In this document: positions 36,233 through 44,548 of the stretch, piece by piece
Layout of the letters: each line of letters opens with the position of its first letter
Position numbering within the stretch: the first letter of the stretch is position 1
Source of the DNA: Bacteriovoracaceae bacterium
Lineage (GTDB): Bacteria > Bdellovibrionota > Bacteriovoracia > Bacteriovoracales > Bacteriovoracaceae
Assembly: GCA_029865945.1 (NCBI GenBank)
Contig: JARXAH010000066.1
Coordinates: 1-58,369 of the forward strand
Direction: 5' to 3'
Length of the DNA: 58,369 nt
The notes under the pieces: model-generated
What the model saw: only the letters and a program-made list of their open reading frames with translations
The model's database searches: none
What the model was told of the DNA's origin: nothing
Program-made: the position numbers and the translations under genes

Positions 36233-36694
36233 ATGGAAAAAGAATTAAAATTAGGAAGTAAGGCCCCAACTTTTAAATTAAAAAATCAAGATGATGAGTG
36301 GGTGTCTTTAAAAGATTTTCTTGGCAAAAAAGTTGTCGTTTACTTTTATCCCAAGGCCTTGACACCAGGTTGTACGAAACAGGCCTGCGGCCTTCGCGAT
36401 TCAAAAGTGAAACTTTCAAAGAAAAATGTAGTAGTCTTAGGGATTAGTGCGGACCCTGTAGAAAAACTTAAGAAATTTAGTGAAAAAGAGAAGCTCAAAT
36501 TTGACTTACTCTCTGATCCCGAAAATGAAATCGCTAAAAAATATCACTCTTATGGTCCTAAGAAATTTATGGGGCGATCATACGAGGGTATCTTGAGGCA
36601 AACTTACTTAATTGATGAAGCGGGTAAAATTATTCAGGTGATGAGCAAGGTGAACACCAGTACTCATCACGATGATGTTTTGGATTTAATTTAA
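36233..36694 (+). CDS. bcp: thioredoxin-dependent peroxiredoxin (Bcp/PrxQ)
   Basis: This 153-aa protein has the Bcp active-site motif ALTPGCTKQACGLRD, with the peroxidatic Cys in PGC and the resolving Cys five residues later, and the C-terminal YLIDEAGKI. It reduces hydroperoxides using thioredoxin in the cytoplasm. The AAGGA site and the 9-bp spacing place it in an operon with the glyoxalase II-like gene. Confidence 0.96.
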   Translation: MEKELKLGSKAPTFKLKNQDDEWVSLKDFLGKKVVVYFYPKALTPGCTKQACGLRDSKVKLSKKNVVVLGISADPVEKLKKFSEKEKLKFDLLSDPENEIAKKYHSYGPKKFMGRSYEGILRQTYLIDEAGKIIQVMSKVNTSTHHDDVLDLI

Positions 36695-36735
36695 TTGATA
36701 GTGGTTTATATTCATTTCAATCGCAATTTACCTAA

Positions 36736-37041
36736 TTATTCACAGTAATAAAATGATATGTTCTTATTGTCTGCTGCACTAATGATATCTTCTTTTGTCG
36801 GGCGTTTCGTTTTATTTGAGTCGGTGAATAATAAATTAGCAAAGTAACCAGAACTACCATATTGAGAATGAGGAAATTTAGTAAGCCAATGATCATGAAC
36901 ACGAACAATTTTGTAACGTAAAAATAAATTATAAGTAGTCTGAACGTACACTTCATTACATTCCACGGCATAGCTTTGAGAGGCCAAGCTAAGGGAGAAT
37001 AAAAATACAAACAAGGGGGAAAAAAATTTAAAACTCATCAT
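36736..37041 (-). CDS. small secreted protein of unknown function
   Basis: This 101-aa protein has a signal peptide (residues 3-25, ending SQSYA) and a mature part with two cysteines (VECNEV and the penultimate Cys of FYYCE), which may form a disulfide. AAAGGA lies 7 nt before the ATG. No family is recognised. It lies in a run of short, leftward, AT-rich genes (36736-38131). A competing frame at 36732-37010 is less plausible because it lacks both the ribosome site and the signal peptide. Confidence 0.65.
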   Translation of the reverse strand: MMSFKFFSPLFVFLFSLSLASQSYAVECNEVYVQTTYNLFLRYKIVRVHDHWLTKFPHSQYGSSGYFANLLFTDSNKTKRPTKEDIISAADNKNISFYYCE

Positions 37042-37144
37042 TCTGATATCCTTTGTTAAGTGTTTGTTTGTTCCAACATTTAGACTACTAGAAAAAATTT
37101 TTTAACATATTCCCTGTGTAAATTATATATATTCATTTTTGATG

Positions 37145-37411
37145 TTAATTTGTAAAACTGATAGAAACTGATTTTCCCAAGTGATCCATCATCATTTTAT
37201 ATTCGACGTGAAGCGTGGGGTGATGCCAAACACCTAGCGTTCTTGTGGGCAAGTGTTTGTTATCGTCTAATGTTGAGTAAAAACATAGGCCATCATTAGC
37301 ATCAAAAATAAAATACACAAAGCTCGCCTCGTCCTTGCGAACCGTTATTTCTTCATACAAACATGTGGGATCAAATAAGTCGGACTTTGTTTTCATATCA
37401 TTTTTACACAC
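37145..37411 (-). CDS. small hypothetical protein
   Basis: This 88-aa protein starts with GTG (37411) or with the ATG at 37396; neither has a good ribosome site. The central stretch SFVYFIFDANDGLCFYSTLDD looks like a folded alpha/beta domain and resembles, loosely and from memory, the small DUF4911 proteins of deltaproteobacteria-like genomes. No signal peptide. Co-occurrence with two secreted-protein genes on the same strand is probably accidental. Confidence 0.55.
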   Translation of the reverse strand: MCKNDMKTKSDLFDPTCLYEEITVRKDEASFVYFIFDANDGLCFYSTLDDNKHLPTRTLGVWHHPTLHVEYKMMMDHLGKSVSISFTN

Positions 37412-37531
37412 AAGATTCTAGGCCGCCGGATCAGCTCAACGTAAAAAATTCAATCCATTACATATAGGTCATAAAGGTAGGATTTGACAAGAATGGGGCG
37501 AGATTAAATAAGGGTACTAAAAGAGAAACTC

Positions 37532-38131
37532 TTAGTTGATTGGATCACATGAAAACAAATAGGAGGTGCTGATACCAGTAACAGGGTTTAAGACACTATT
37601 ATCGATGGTCTGCACTGAGATATTGTGACTTAACTTATCGTTATACTGCTTAAAGTTATAATAAAATCCTGTCGTCTTTTCGGTTTTGGGATCAGTTTTT
37701 GAACTTTTGGGATTAATAATACATTTGGCGTAGTCAGTAGTATTGTTTCCATTAATAGTTTTGTAATAATGATTTGAAAGGTATGAGAAAAAATATTTCT
37801 CTAAATTTTTTTTTGAAAATCCTTCGGTTTTTGAATACTTCCACGAATCTAATAATTTCATGCAATCGCTACAGTCAGTAAAAACTTCTAACCTTGTATT
37901 GGAATTATAAGATAGCGGCTTAATACTTGGTGAAAAGTTAAACCAGCATTTCTTAATTTTAGACGGCGTTACTGTAAAAACGGAAATGTCTTGGGAGGCG
38001 GTGCAATCTAAATCTGAGGTACCCGTTTTGTATAGGATCGCTACTGCTTGGAGATTATTATTTGAAATCAAAAAAATTGCAAAAAATAACGTAAACAAAA
38101 AACCAAAACGTCTCAAGGGAAATGTTTTCAT
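37532..38131 (-). CDS. secreted protein of unknown function
   Basis: This 199-aa protein has a signal peptide (residues 10-30, FLFTLFFAIFLISNNNLQAVA). The mature part is rich in Ser, Thr, Asn and Tyr and has several cysteines (DLDCTASQ, KKCWFN, TDCSDCMKL, AKCIIN, FSCDPIN), suggesting disulfides outside the cytoplasm. An ideal AGGAGG ribosome site lies 6 nt before the ATG. No family is recognised. Confidence 0.72.
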   Translation of the reverse strand: MKTFPLRRFGFLFTLFFAIFLISNNNLQAVAILYKTGTSDLDCTASQDISVFTVTPSKIKKCWFNFSPSIKPLSYNSNTRLEVFTDCSDCMKLLDSWKYSKTEGFSKKNLEKYFFSYLSNHYYKTINGNNTTDYAKCIINPKSSKTDPKTEKTTGFYYNFKQYNDKLSHNISVQTIDNSVLNPVTGISTSYLFSCDPIN

Positions 38132-38366
38132 GGTATTCCTCCTAACCCTTATTATGAATGCCTTCTTAAAAAGGTCAAGTAGGGAAATAAAGACCTCGTT
38201 TCAATTTGGAAACTAAATCGCTTGGCGAAGAAAATTAAATAACTCAACTTTTCAAAGTAGGATTTATTATTAACTTAGATTTTGTTTTCATATCATTTTT
38301 TTTTATTTCAGGCATAATTTAAGTGACAGATGGACCTTTGTCTCGATCTTTTCAGGAGGAAACGGC

Positions 38367-39056
38367 GTGAAAAATACCATTCTGCAATTTTTCTTTTATT
38401 TTTCCATCACCCTTATTTTTAGTAGTTGCTCTCTTGTCGAAAATACCAGACGAAGTTTACTGGGAGCACCGGCGAAAAGTGATAAGCGCAGCTCGAAATT
38501 ATCAGCTTCAAGCGCGTTAGGAGAAACGGTGCCCAGAGAGCAATATGAAACCTTATTAAGTCAGTACAATTCGCTTAAGCAAAAATATGAACCAGTCGCT
38601 CCAACTTCGGAGCTAAATCCTGATTCTCCCACGGTGGAGTTACAAGGAGCTGTTGCCCCGGGCGATGAGTTAGCAAAAATGGTACCACTTGCGGACGCAC
38701 CCGACTTAGGGAATAACAATGAATCAAGCGATTTTGGTGAACTAAGAAAAGGCATGCTCGCCTATGAAATTCAAAAATATGATTTGGCGATGAATATTTT
38801 TGATAAACTCACTAACTCTCGTGAAGACCAAGTCAAGTATCGAAGCCGATTTTATGCCGCGAAAATTCTTTTAGCAAAAAATGAATACAATCTTGCCCTC
38901 CAAGTTTTTGAAGATTTAATTGAGCGTTATGCTTTCTCTGGGCTTACGGCCGAGTCGCTTCAAGGAGCAAAAGAATGTGCAGAAAAATTAGGAAAACCAG
39001 ATAAGGTGAAAAAATTTCAAGAACTAAGTAAACGCCTTGGAATGGAGGCCACCTAA
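38367..39056 (+). CDS. lipoprotein with C-terminal TPR-like repeats
   Basis: This 229-aa protein starts with GTG behind an ideal AGGAGG site (7 nt). A lipoprotein signal ends LIFSSC (lipidated Cys at about residue 21). A Pro/Ser-rich linker (about residues 30-125) is followed by tetratricopeptide-like helices (MLAYEIQKYDLAMNIFDKL, RFYAAKILLAKNEYNLALQVFEDLI, then SLQGAKECAEKLGK), similar to YbgF/CpoB-type scaffolds. The LysM gene follows 3 bp downstream and is almost certainly in the same operon, so the pair may act together at the envelope. Confidence 0.82.
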   Translation: MKNTILQFFFYFSITLIFSSCSLVENTRRSLLGAPAKSDKRSSKLSASSALGETVPREQYETLLSQYNSLKQKYEPVAPTSELNPDSPTVELQGAVAPGDELAKMVPLADAPDLGNNNESSDFGELRKGMLAYEIQKYDLAMNIFDKLTNSREDQVKYRSRFYAAKILLAKNEYNLALQVFEDLIERYAFSGLTAESLQGAKECAEKLGKPDKVKKFQELSKRLGMEAT

Positions 39057-39059
39057 TCC

Positions 39060-41375
39060 ATGAATTTTTCACGAAGGCCACTCACTCATCAAATATTTAT
39101 TTTGATTATTGGAGCTGCGAGTCCCTCCTTATCGTTAATGCATGCACAAGATGACGAAGGATTATCTTTGGAATCCTTAGAAGGAAGCGGGTCACTAGAA
39201 AGTTTAAAAGAAGAATTAAAAAAAAATCCAGAGGCCGCTTCAGGTACTCAAGTGGAAGCAAAACAAGAAGTTAACGAAAATACAAAAGACAATGAAGATT
39301 ATGAGGAAGCTTCTGATGATGAGTACAGCGATAAAGAAGAAGTGCCTAAGACCGAAAAGCCCAAGTTAGAGTGGGCAAAAAAAACGGAAGAAGCTAAGGA
39401 TGAAAAAATAGATGATGAGTACGGTGATGAATTTGAATCTGCGGAGGAAGGTGATAAACCTAAGGAATCTAAAGCTCCTACTCAAATTTTGCCGGCCAAA
39501 AATAAGTCAGAACCTAAAAATGAAAATGAGACGCCAAAAGATTCTACTGAAGGTGGAACTGATGTGGCCGTTTTTGAAGTGGGCGCAGAGGAGCAAGAAC
39601 TTTTAGATTTTGCTCAAACGGTTGGCCAACAAATTTCTAATACGGAGTGGAGTGAAATTACTAAAAATTCCAATACCACAACATACACCGTCCAAAAAAA
39701 TGATTGGTTGTTTAAGATTTCAAAAAAATTATTTGGAACTGGTTTTTATTACCCCAAAATTTGGTCACTCAATTCCTACATACCCAACCCGCATTTAATT
39801 GAACCAGGAATGCTTCTCACTTTTGAAACGGGCACGGGAGATGGTGCACCTTCCATCACGATCAGTCACGATGGAACGAAAGAAGATGGCGAGCATCCAT
39901 GGAATAAAGAAAAAGAAGAATTGGCCAAGCAAGGAATTTATATTAATTCCAGTGCAGATGATGAAAAAAGTTCTGCAATTAATAACGAATATAAAAAATA
40001 TGACCCATCCCCCTTAGATACTTCATCGCTCGCGCCCCCTGGTCAGTACGATGAATTTGGAATCGATAAAAATTCTTCTTATGTGAGGACATTTAAACAA
40101 GGCTATTTTTTAAATACCTTTATTTCTACCAACCAGATGCAAGACTTTGGATCGGTGGAATCTAAAATTGCAGAGGGAGTTTTTTTTACGTTGAGAGAAA
40201 CGGTCTACGTAAAACTTAATGAAGGAGTGACCGGAAATCCAGGCGATCAATTTTCCATCTATCGATTTGATGGAAAAGTGGAAGTGAAAGGTTCTGATCG
40301 CAGTGGAGATCGATACACCATCTTGGCGAATGTAAAATTAATTAGGCCCATGGAAGATAAGTGGGAAGCAATGATTACTGATATCTCTCAATCTGGAGTG
40401 CGGGGAGATCGGTTAACGGCGTACACACCAAAAATTCAAAAAATTTATCAAACATTTAATACCAAAATAGTGGAAGCTTTAATACTGCAAAGTTTTGACA
40501 CTGATATGACGATTGCCAATATAGGTTCCGTTGTTTATTTGGATAGGGGAAGGGCCGATGGGCTTGAGATTGGTAACGTTTTAGATGTCTACGATACCAA
40601 GGATCGCTCCAATGATAAGCCGATATCAGAGAAATTCACTTATCGCACAGGACAATTAAATATTATTTCTATTACCGATAATTTTTCTACAGCGATCGTT
40701 TCAAAAATTATACATTATTTTAAAATTGGTGATGTGGCGGTGACGAGAACCTCAGAAGATGAAGCGCAATCTAAGAATGTTAACAAAGTGGCAAAGAAAA
40801 ATTCTAAGCAAAACTTAGGTACCTATGATGTTGATGGGCTTGGGCCAAATGTGCTTTCGAAATCTAAGAGTGTTAAGTTGACGGAATCTGAGCTTGAAGA
40901 ATTAGATAGAGAGGCGAGAAAAAAACGTGTCTTAGATGATACCGAAAAAGATTTAAAGGATTTGGATGCGATGGAGCAAGAATTAGCTAGTGCAGAGCAA
41001 ACCTTAGATGAGAATGAAGCGAGCGATGAAGAAATGGATTTAGAAGCAGTTGAGTCCAAGAAAAAAGGTGAAAACTTTGGGACAAATTTAGAGGATCTCG
41101 AGAAGAATTATGGGAAAAAATATTTGGATGAAGATTTAAATCAAGTGGATAACCCGTATGGGATCACCCAATTTGATGTGGAAGAAGTCGATGAATTACT
41201 CAATCTCACGGACGCCGATTTTAACAGCGGCCGGGAAGTTCAAAGTGAATCGAAGGTGAGTACGGGATCGAGTGCTCCGAAGCGAAAAAATTTAAAGGCC
41301 AATCTCCATCAATCAAAATCAAAATCAAAATCAAAATCAAAAACAGAAAGAAAAACGGAAAAAAAATCATTTTGA
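39060..41375 (+). CDS. secreted LysM-domain protein with acidic and KS-repeat regions
   Basis: This 771-aa protein has a signal-like N-terminus (residues 10-30), then a long acidic, low-complexity segment (about residues 35-165). One LysM domain follows (about 205-255: TYTVQKNDWLFKISKKLFG, PNPHLIEPGMLL) for peptidoglycan binding. A beta-rich region (about 335-580) has two similar segments ending in short strands, and a Glu/Asp/Lys-rich C-terminal region ends in KSKSKSKSK. The last part is encoded by five perfect TCAAAA copies. Similar LysM proteins occur in Bdellovibrio-like genomes with no clear function. It follows the TPR lipoprotein gene by 3 bp. Confidence 0.8.
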   Translation: MNFSRRPLTHQIFILIIGAASPSLSLMHAQDDEGLSLESLEGSGSLESLKEELKKNPEAASGTQVEAKQEVNENTKDNEDYEEASDDEYSDKEEVPKTEKPKLEWAKKTEEAKDEKIDDEYGDEFESAEEGDKPKESKAPTQILPAKNKSEPKNENETPKDSTEGGTDVAVFEVGAEEQELLDFAQTVGQQISNTEWSEITKNSNTTTYTVQKNDWLFKISKKLFGTGFYYPKIWSLNSYIPNPHLIEPGMLLTFETGTGDGAPSITISHDGTKEDGEHPWNKEKEELAKQGIYINSSADDEKSSAINNEYKKYDPSPLDTSSLAPPGQYDEFGIDKNSSYVRTFKQGYFLNTFISTNQMQDFGSVESKIAEGVFFTLRETVYVKLNEGVTGNPGDQFSIYRFDGKVEVKGSDRSGDRYTILANVKLIRPMEDKWEAMITDISQSGVRGDRLTAYTPKIQKIYQTFNTKIVEALILQSFDTDMTIANIGSVVYLDRGRADGLEIGNVLDVYDTKDRSNDKPISEKFTYRTGQLNIISITDNFSTAIVSKIIHYFKIGDVAVTRTSEDEAQSKNVNKVAKKNSKQNLGTYDVDGLGPNVLSKSKSVKLTESELEELDREARKKRVLDDTEKDLKDLDAMEQELASAEQTLDENEASDEEMDLEAVESKKKGENFGTNLEDLEKNYGKKYLDEDLNQVDNPYGITQFDVEEVDELLNLTDADFNSGREVQSESKVSTGSSAPKRKNLKANLHQSKSKSKSKSKTERKTEKKSF
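41313..41342 (+). repeat. TCAAAA hexamer tandem repeat, five copies, inside the LysM gene
   Basis: Five perfect TCAAAA units run from 41313 to 41342 and encode alternating Lys-Ser near the C-terminus. A length change by whole units would keep the frame. Such an array can vary by replication slippage. Confidence 0.9.
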
Positions 41376-41419
41376 CATCAACTTGAATTCCACCTATGTT
41401 ACGTCGATAGGGGGTTTTT

Positions 41420-41935
41420 ATGGTTAATAAAGTTAAACTGACTCTTTTCGCAATGTTGGTCATTGTTATTGCTCAAACGGCTTCTGCTCACGCTCAAAAT
41501 GCTGATTATGGCCTATTTACTCAATTCATCGGAAATTATCGGGTCATCGATAAAGAATGTCGTTTCAAAGGTAGTAATTTATCTCAGATTCGTTTTAATG
41601 ATCTGGTGAGAGTAGAGTTTGAGGCCTTCGGTTTTCGTGCAAGTCAATCTGTCATGATTAATTTTGATTTTGATAGCGTGGTTTATGGAACCAATCTTGT
41701 AGATATACTTTCTTTTGGTAGAACCACGATGAGTGAGAATTCCAATTCAGCGAGTATGATCGAGTATCATCCTCCTTCCGCTTCAACTTATGGAAGAGAG
41801 TATGTGAATGAAATAAAAATGACGAAAGACCTAACGACTCCTGGTTTGTATGTTCTCAATTATTTTGAAAAAGTAGAGGCAGTAGGTTCAATTGAGGAAG
41901 TTGATTGCTCCATTCAACTGCAAAAAATAAGATAA
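41420..41935 (+). CDS. small secreted protein of unknown function
   Basis: This 171-aa protein has a signal peptide (residues 1-23, ending ASAHAQ) and a GGGGG ribosome site 5 nt before the ATG. The mature part is beta-rich with two cysteines (DKECRFKG, EVDCSIQ) that probably pair and clamp the ends of a barrel-like or sandwich domain. No family is recognised. It lies 44 bp after the LysM gene and 112 bp before tRNA-Arg. Confidence 0.72.
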   Translation: MVNKVKLTLFAMLVIVIAQTASAHAQNADYGLFTQFIGNYRVIDKECRFKGSNLSQIRFNDLVRVEFEAFGFRASQSVMINFDFDSVVYGTNLVDILSFGRTTMSENSNSASMIEYHPPSASTYGREYVNEIKMTKDLTTPGLYVLNYFEKVEAVGSIEEVDCSIQLQKIR

Positions 41936-41986
41936 AGTGCCCCTCAAGGGACAAAAGGATAAAAAAAATTTAAGTTATGTAGTTTT

Positions 41987-42015
41987 TTGTTTAATTTTTG
42001 ATTAAATTCCATAAT
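41987..42015 (+). promoter_or_regulatory. promoter of tRNA-Arg
   Basis: The -35 box TTGTTT (41987-41992) and -10 box CATAAT (42010-42015) are 17 bp apart. Transcription would start near 42022, 26 nt before the mature tRNA. The boxes are moderate matches to the sigma70 consensus. Confidence 0.5.
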
Positions 42016-42047
42016 ATTAGACAAACAGACTTTTTCAGTTTTCTTAC

Positions 42048-42125
42048 CGGCGGTTAGCTCAGTTGGATTAGAGTATCTGGCTTCGAACCAGAGGGTCGGG
42101 AGTTCGAACCTCTCACCGCCGGCCA
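42048..42125 (+). tRNA. tRNA-Arg (anticodon TCG)
   Basis: All four arms fold. The acceptor CGGCGGT pairs with ACCGCCG. The D stem is GCTC/GAGT with one G-U. The anticodon stem TCTGG/CCAGA encloses CTTCGAA with anticodon TCG (reads CGA). The T stem GGGAG/CTCTC has loop TTCGAAC. G is the discriminator, and CCA is encoded (42123-42125). Total length is 78 nt. The next reading frame begins 5 nt after the CCA. Confidence 0.95.
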
Positions 42126-42129
42126 TTCA

Positions 42130-43779
42130 TTGGTAAAAATAATTCGGGACAAGTTGAAATTTTTTAAAAAATTCCCAAATATTTGGTCATCATTAATTTT
42201 ATCAAGTTTTTATAATTTTGCTTTTTTTGGTAAGTTTTATGCTGTCTATCCTTTTTCCTCCTTTGTTTTTGTAAGTATTTCCGTTTATCTCGTTTTGACC
42301 TTAGTCATTTTTCTCGTTTTGCAGTTAATTAATTTTAGGGCAATTTTTAAATCAGGTCTCATCATCCTCTTTTTTGTTTCGGCATTATGTTCCTATTTCG
42401 TTGATCGTTTTGGAATTCCTGTTGATAGGAAGATGATGGACAACATTGTTAATACAGATCACCGTGAATTGATGGATCTATTTACACTTGCGTTAATCAA
42501 TAAATTTATTTTTCTTGGTGCTTTGCCCATCTTTTTTATATACCGAATGACGTTTAGTCATCACCAAGATGGATTTTGGAAGCAACTTCGCTTGAATGCA
42601 AAAAATTTCACCATTGCCTTGAGTTCTATTCTTTTACTAATTTTTCTTAACAGTAAATTTTATGCCAGTTTTTTTAGAGAGCATAAGGAACTTAGGTATT
42701 TTACTAATCCTACTTTTCCAATTTATTCAGTCGTTCAATTCGCATTTTCAAATTACTCTTCGCTAGATAGTAAAATAAGTATTATCGGTACAGATGCTAT
42801 CATTCCTGAAACTGATACCCAAAGAGATCTAATCATTATGGTGCTGGGAGAGACGGCAAGATCAGAGAGATTTTCTTTGAATGGATATTATAGAGATACA
42901 AACTCACTTTTATCCAAAGAGAAGGTGATTAGTTTTTCTAATTTTTTTTCCTGTGGAACTTCCACGGCTGAATCTTTGCCTTGTTTATTTTCAAATTTTG
43001 GAGTGCATAACTATAAGCGCACTTTAGCACTTAAAACAGAAAATATCTTAGACGTTTTGAAACATACTCACGAGGTAAATATTCTTTGGCGAGATAATAA
43101 TTCTGATTCTAAAGGTGTGGCCCTCAGAGTGAAAAATGAAGATTTTCGTACACCTGCCCTAAATCCTGAATGTGATGAAGAATGCCGAGATGTAGGCATG
43201 TTAAGTGGACTTCAAAAGTTTGTGGATGACACCAAAGAAAAAGATATTTTAATTGTCCTACATCAGATGGGCAGCCATGGGCCTGCGTACTATAAAAGAT
43301 ACCCAGCAGCGTTTGAGAAATTTACTCCTGCCTGTCATACGAAAGAATTGAGCGAATGCACCTTAGAGGAAATCAATAACGCTTATGATAATACGATTGT
43401 TTATACAGATTATTTTTTATCCCAAGTAATAAAATTTTTGAAAATGAATTCCAAAAAATTTGAGACGGCGATGCTTTATGTGAGCGATCACGGCGAATCT
43501 TTAGGCGAAAATGGGATTTATTTGCACAGTTTGCCCAATATGATTGCACCAGTAGAGCAGCGAAAAATACCGGCCATTTTTTGGTTTGGAGATTCGATCT
43601 TAGAAGACATCGATGTGGATGAGGTCAAAAAAATATCTCATGAGAGATATACTCATGATAATATTTTTCATACTCTCTTGGGTTTATTCGAAGTTGAAAC
43701 GAAGCTTTACGATTCAAGATTAGATCTGGTTCATCATAAAAATATTTTAAATACAGATAAAGGGCGAACGGTGCTGTAA
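42130..43779 (+). CDS. lipid A phosphoethanolamine transferase (EptA-like)
   Basis: This 549-aa protein has an N-terminal run of five membrane helices (about residues 15-185; FAFFGKFYAVYPF matches the EptA start) and a periplasmic sulfatase-fold domain. Motifs are GETARSERFSLNGYYR, the nucleophile region SCGTSTAESLPCLF, LHQMGSHGPAYYKRYP and YVSDHGESLGENGIYLH. It transfers phosphoethanolamine to lipid A, which lowers the negative charge and gives resistance to cationic peptides. Only TTG starts are available (42130 or 42154). The first is 5 nt after the tRNA CCA, so its ribosome site would have to lie in the tRNA. It is convergent with pldA (1-bp gap). Confidence 0.9.
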   Translation: MVKIIRDKLKFFKKFPNIWSSLILSSFYNFAFFGKFYAVYPFSSFVFVSISVYLVLTLVIFLVLQLINFRAIFKSGLIILFFVSALCSYFVDRFGIPVDRKMMDNIVNTDHRELMDLFTLALINKFIFLGALPIFFIYRMTFSHHQDGFWKQLRLNAKNFTIALSSILLLIFLNSKFYASFFREHKELRYFTNPTFPIYSVVQFAFSNYSSLDSKISIIGTDAIIPETDTQRDLIIMVLGETARSERFSLNGYYRDTNSLLSKEKVISFSNFFSCGTSTAESLPCLFSNFGVHNYKRTLALKTENILDVLKHTHEVNILWRDNNSDSKGVALRVKNEDFRTPALNPECDEECRDVGMLSGLQKFVDDTKEKDILIVLHQMGSHGPAYYKRYPAAFEKFTPACHTKELSECTLEEINNAYDNTIVYTDYFLSQVIKFLKMNSKKFETAMLYVSDHGESLGENGIYLHSLPNMIAPVEQRKIPAIFWFGDSILEDIDVDEVKKISHERYTHDNIFHTLLGLFEVETKLYDSRLDLVHHKNILNTDKGRTVL

Positions 43780-43780
43780 A

Positions 43781-44548
43781 TTAAAAATTGGCCGCCACTC
43801 CTGCACGGTAGGCCTCATGATATTCCTTGTTATCGAGAAGATATTCACTTCGGCCATTAAAAACTTGCGCGAAAACAGTAAATTTTGCGCTAGCATGCGG
43901 TAAGAAAAAAAAATTTAATTCCCAGTTGCCATTAGAAAAGTCCGATCCCCATTCGCCACCGGGAGAAACTCTTAACTCTACTGCGTGATATAAGGGATCG
44001 AAGGAAAGAAAATTTTTTAGACGAACAAACCCACGCCAAATTCCTTCATAATCCACTATGTCGGGACTTCCATCATCTTTGCGGTACGAAATAAATCCTT
44101 TCCATCCAAAGTCCATTTCCATTCGCTCAAAGGAGATGGATTTTGTCATTTGTAAGTAACTTAAATTCACTCCGCGAGACCGACTACCTGTTTGTCCATT
44201 AGAAAGATGCTCGATAATTCCTAAATTCCAAAACCATCCATAGTGCTCGCCGAGAGAATAAAATAATTGGGGATTGTAATTAGTATCAAGCACAGGAGAT
44301 GAGCCGTTGTTAATATCCCAAAGCGTCTTTTGGTGGTAACCGAAGTATAAATTCACGTCTTGTAAAAATTGATATTTGAATCCAAACTCAAATTTAACAG
44401 GTGTCGATTTATCTCCTAGGGCGAGATAGTTTTTGTGTAAGGTAAAAATCTCAGTGCTCTCAATGCCATAACTTGGCAAGGTTGTAACGAAAATAAAAAA
44501 TAGGAAAAGATAAAAATAAAATCTAGTCACGATCTGTCCATTTATCAA
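43781..44548 (-). CDS. pldA: outer membrane phospholipase A1 (OMPLA)
   Basis: This 255-aa protein has a signal peptide (about residues 8-28) and the OMPLA active-site pattern IIEHLSNGQTGSRSRGVN. His114, Ser116 and Asn128 have the same spacing as His142, Ser144 and Asn156 of E. coli PldA. Strand sequences such as LYFGYHQKTLWDIN and the LDTNYNPQLF segment match the barrel. It hydrolyses phospholipids that reach the outer leaflet, keeping the asymmetry of the outer membrane. The ATG at 44548 overlaps the DUF2279 gene by 26 bp; a GTG at 44530 is an alternative start. Confidence 0.9.
   Translation of the reverse strand: MINGQIVTRFYFYLFLFFIFVTTLPSYGIESTEIFTLHKNYLALGDKSTPVKFEFGFKYQFLQDVNLYFGYHQKTLWDINNGSSPVLDTNYNPQLFYSLGEHYGWFWNLGIIEHLSNGQTGSRSRGVNLSYLQMTKSISFERMEMDFGWKGFISYRKDDGSPDIVDYEGIWRGFVRLKNFLSFDPLYHAVELRVSPGGEWGSDFSNGNWELNFFFLPHASAKFTVFAQVFNGRSEYLLDNKEYHEAYRAGVAANF

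Noticed and set aside
36732-37010. 92-aa frame overlapping the secreted 101-aa gene
   Set aside because: The alternate frame has no ribosome site, while the other has a signal peptide and AAAGGA site.
41313-41342. CRISPR-like array
   Set aside because: The six-base units are contiguous with no spacers and lie in a coding frame; it is a microsatellite.
41944-42126. 60-aa minus-strand frame containing GERFELPTLWFEARYSNPTEL
   Set aside because: It is the antisense of the tRNA-Arg gene; this frame is a well-known false annotation at tRNA loci.
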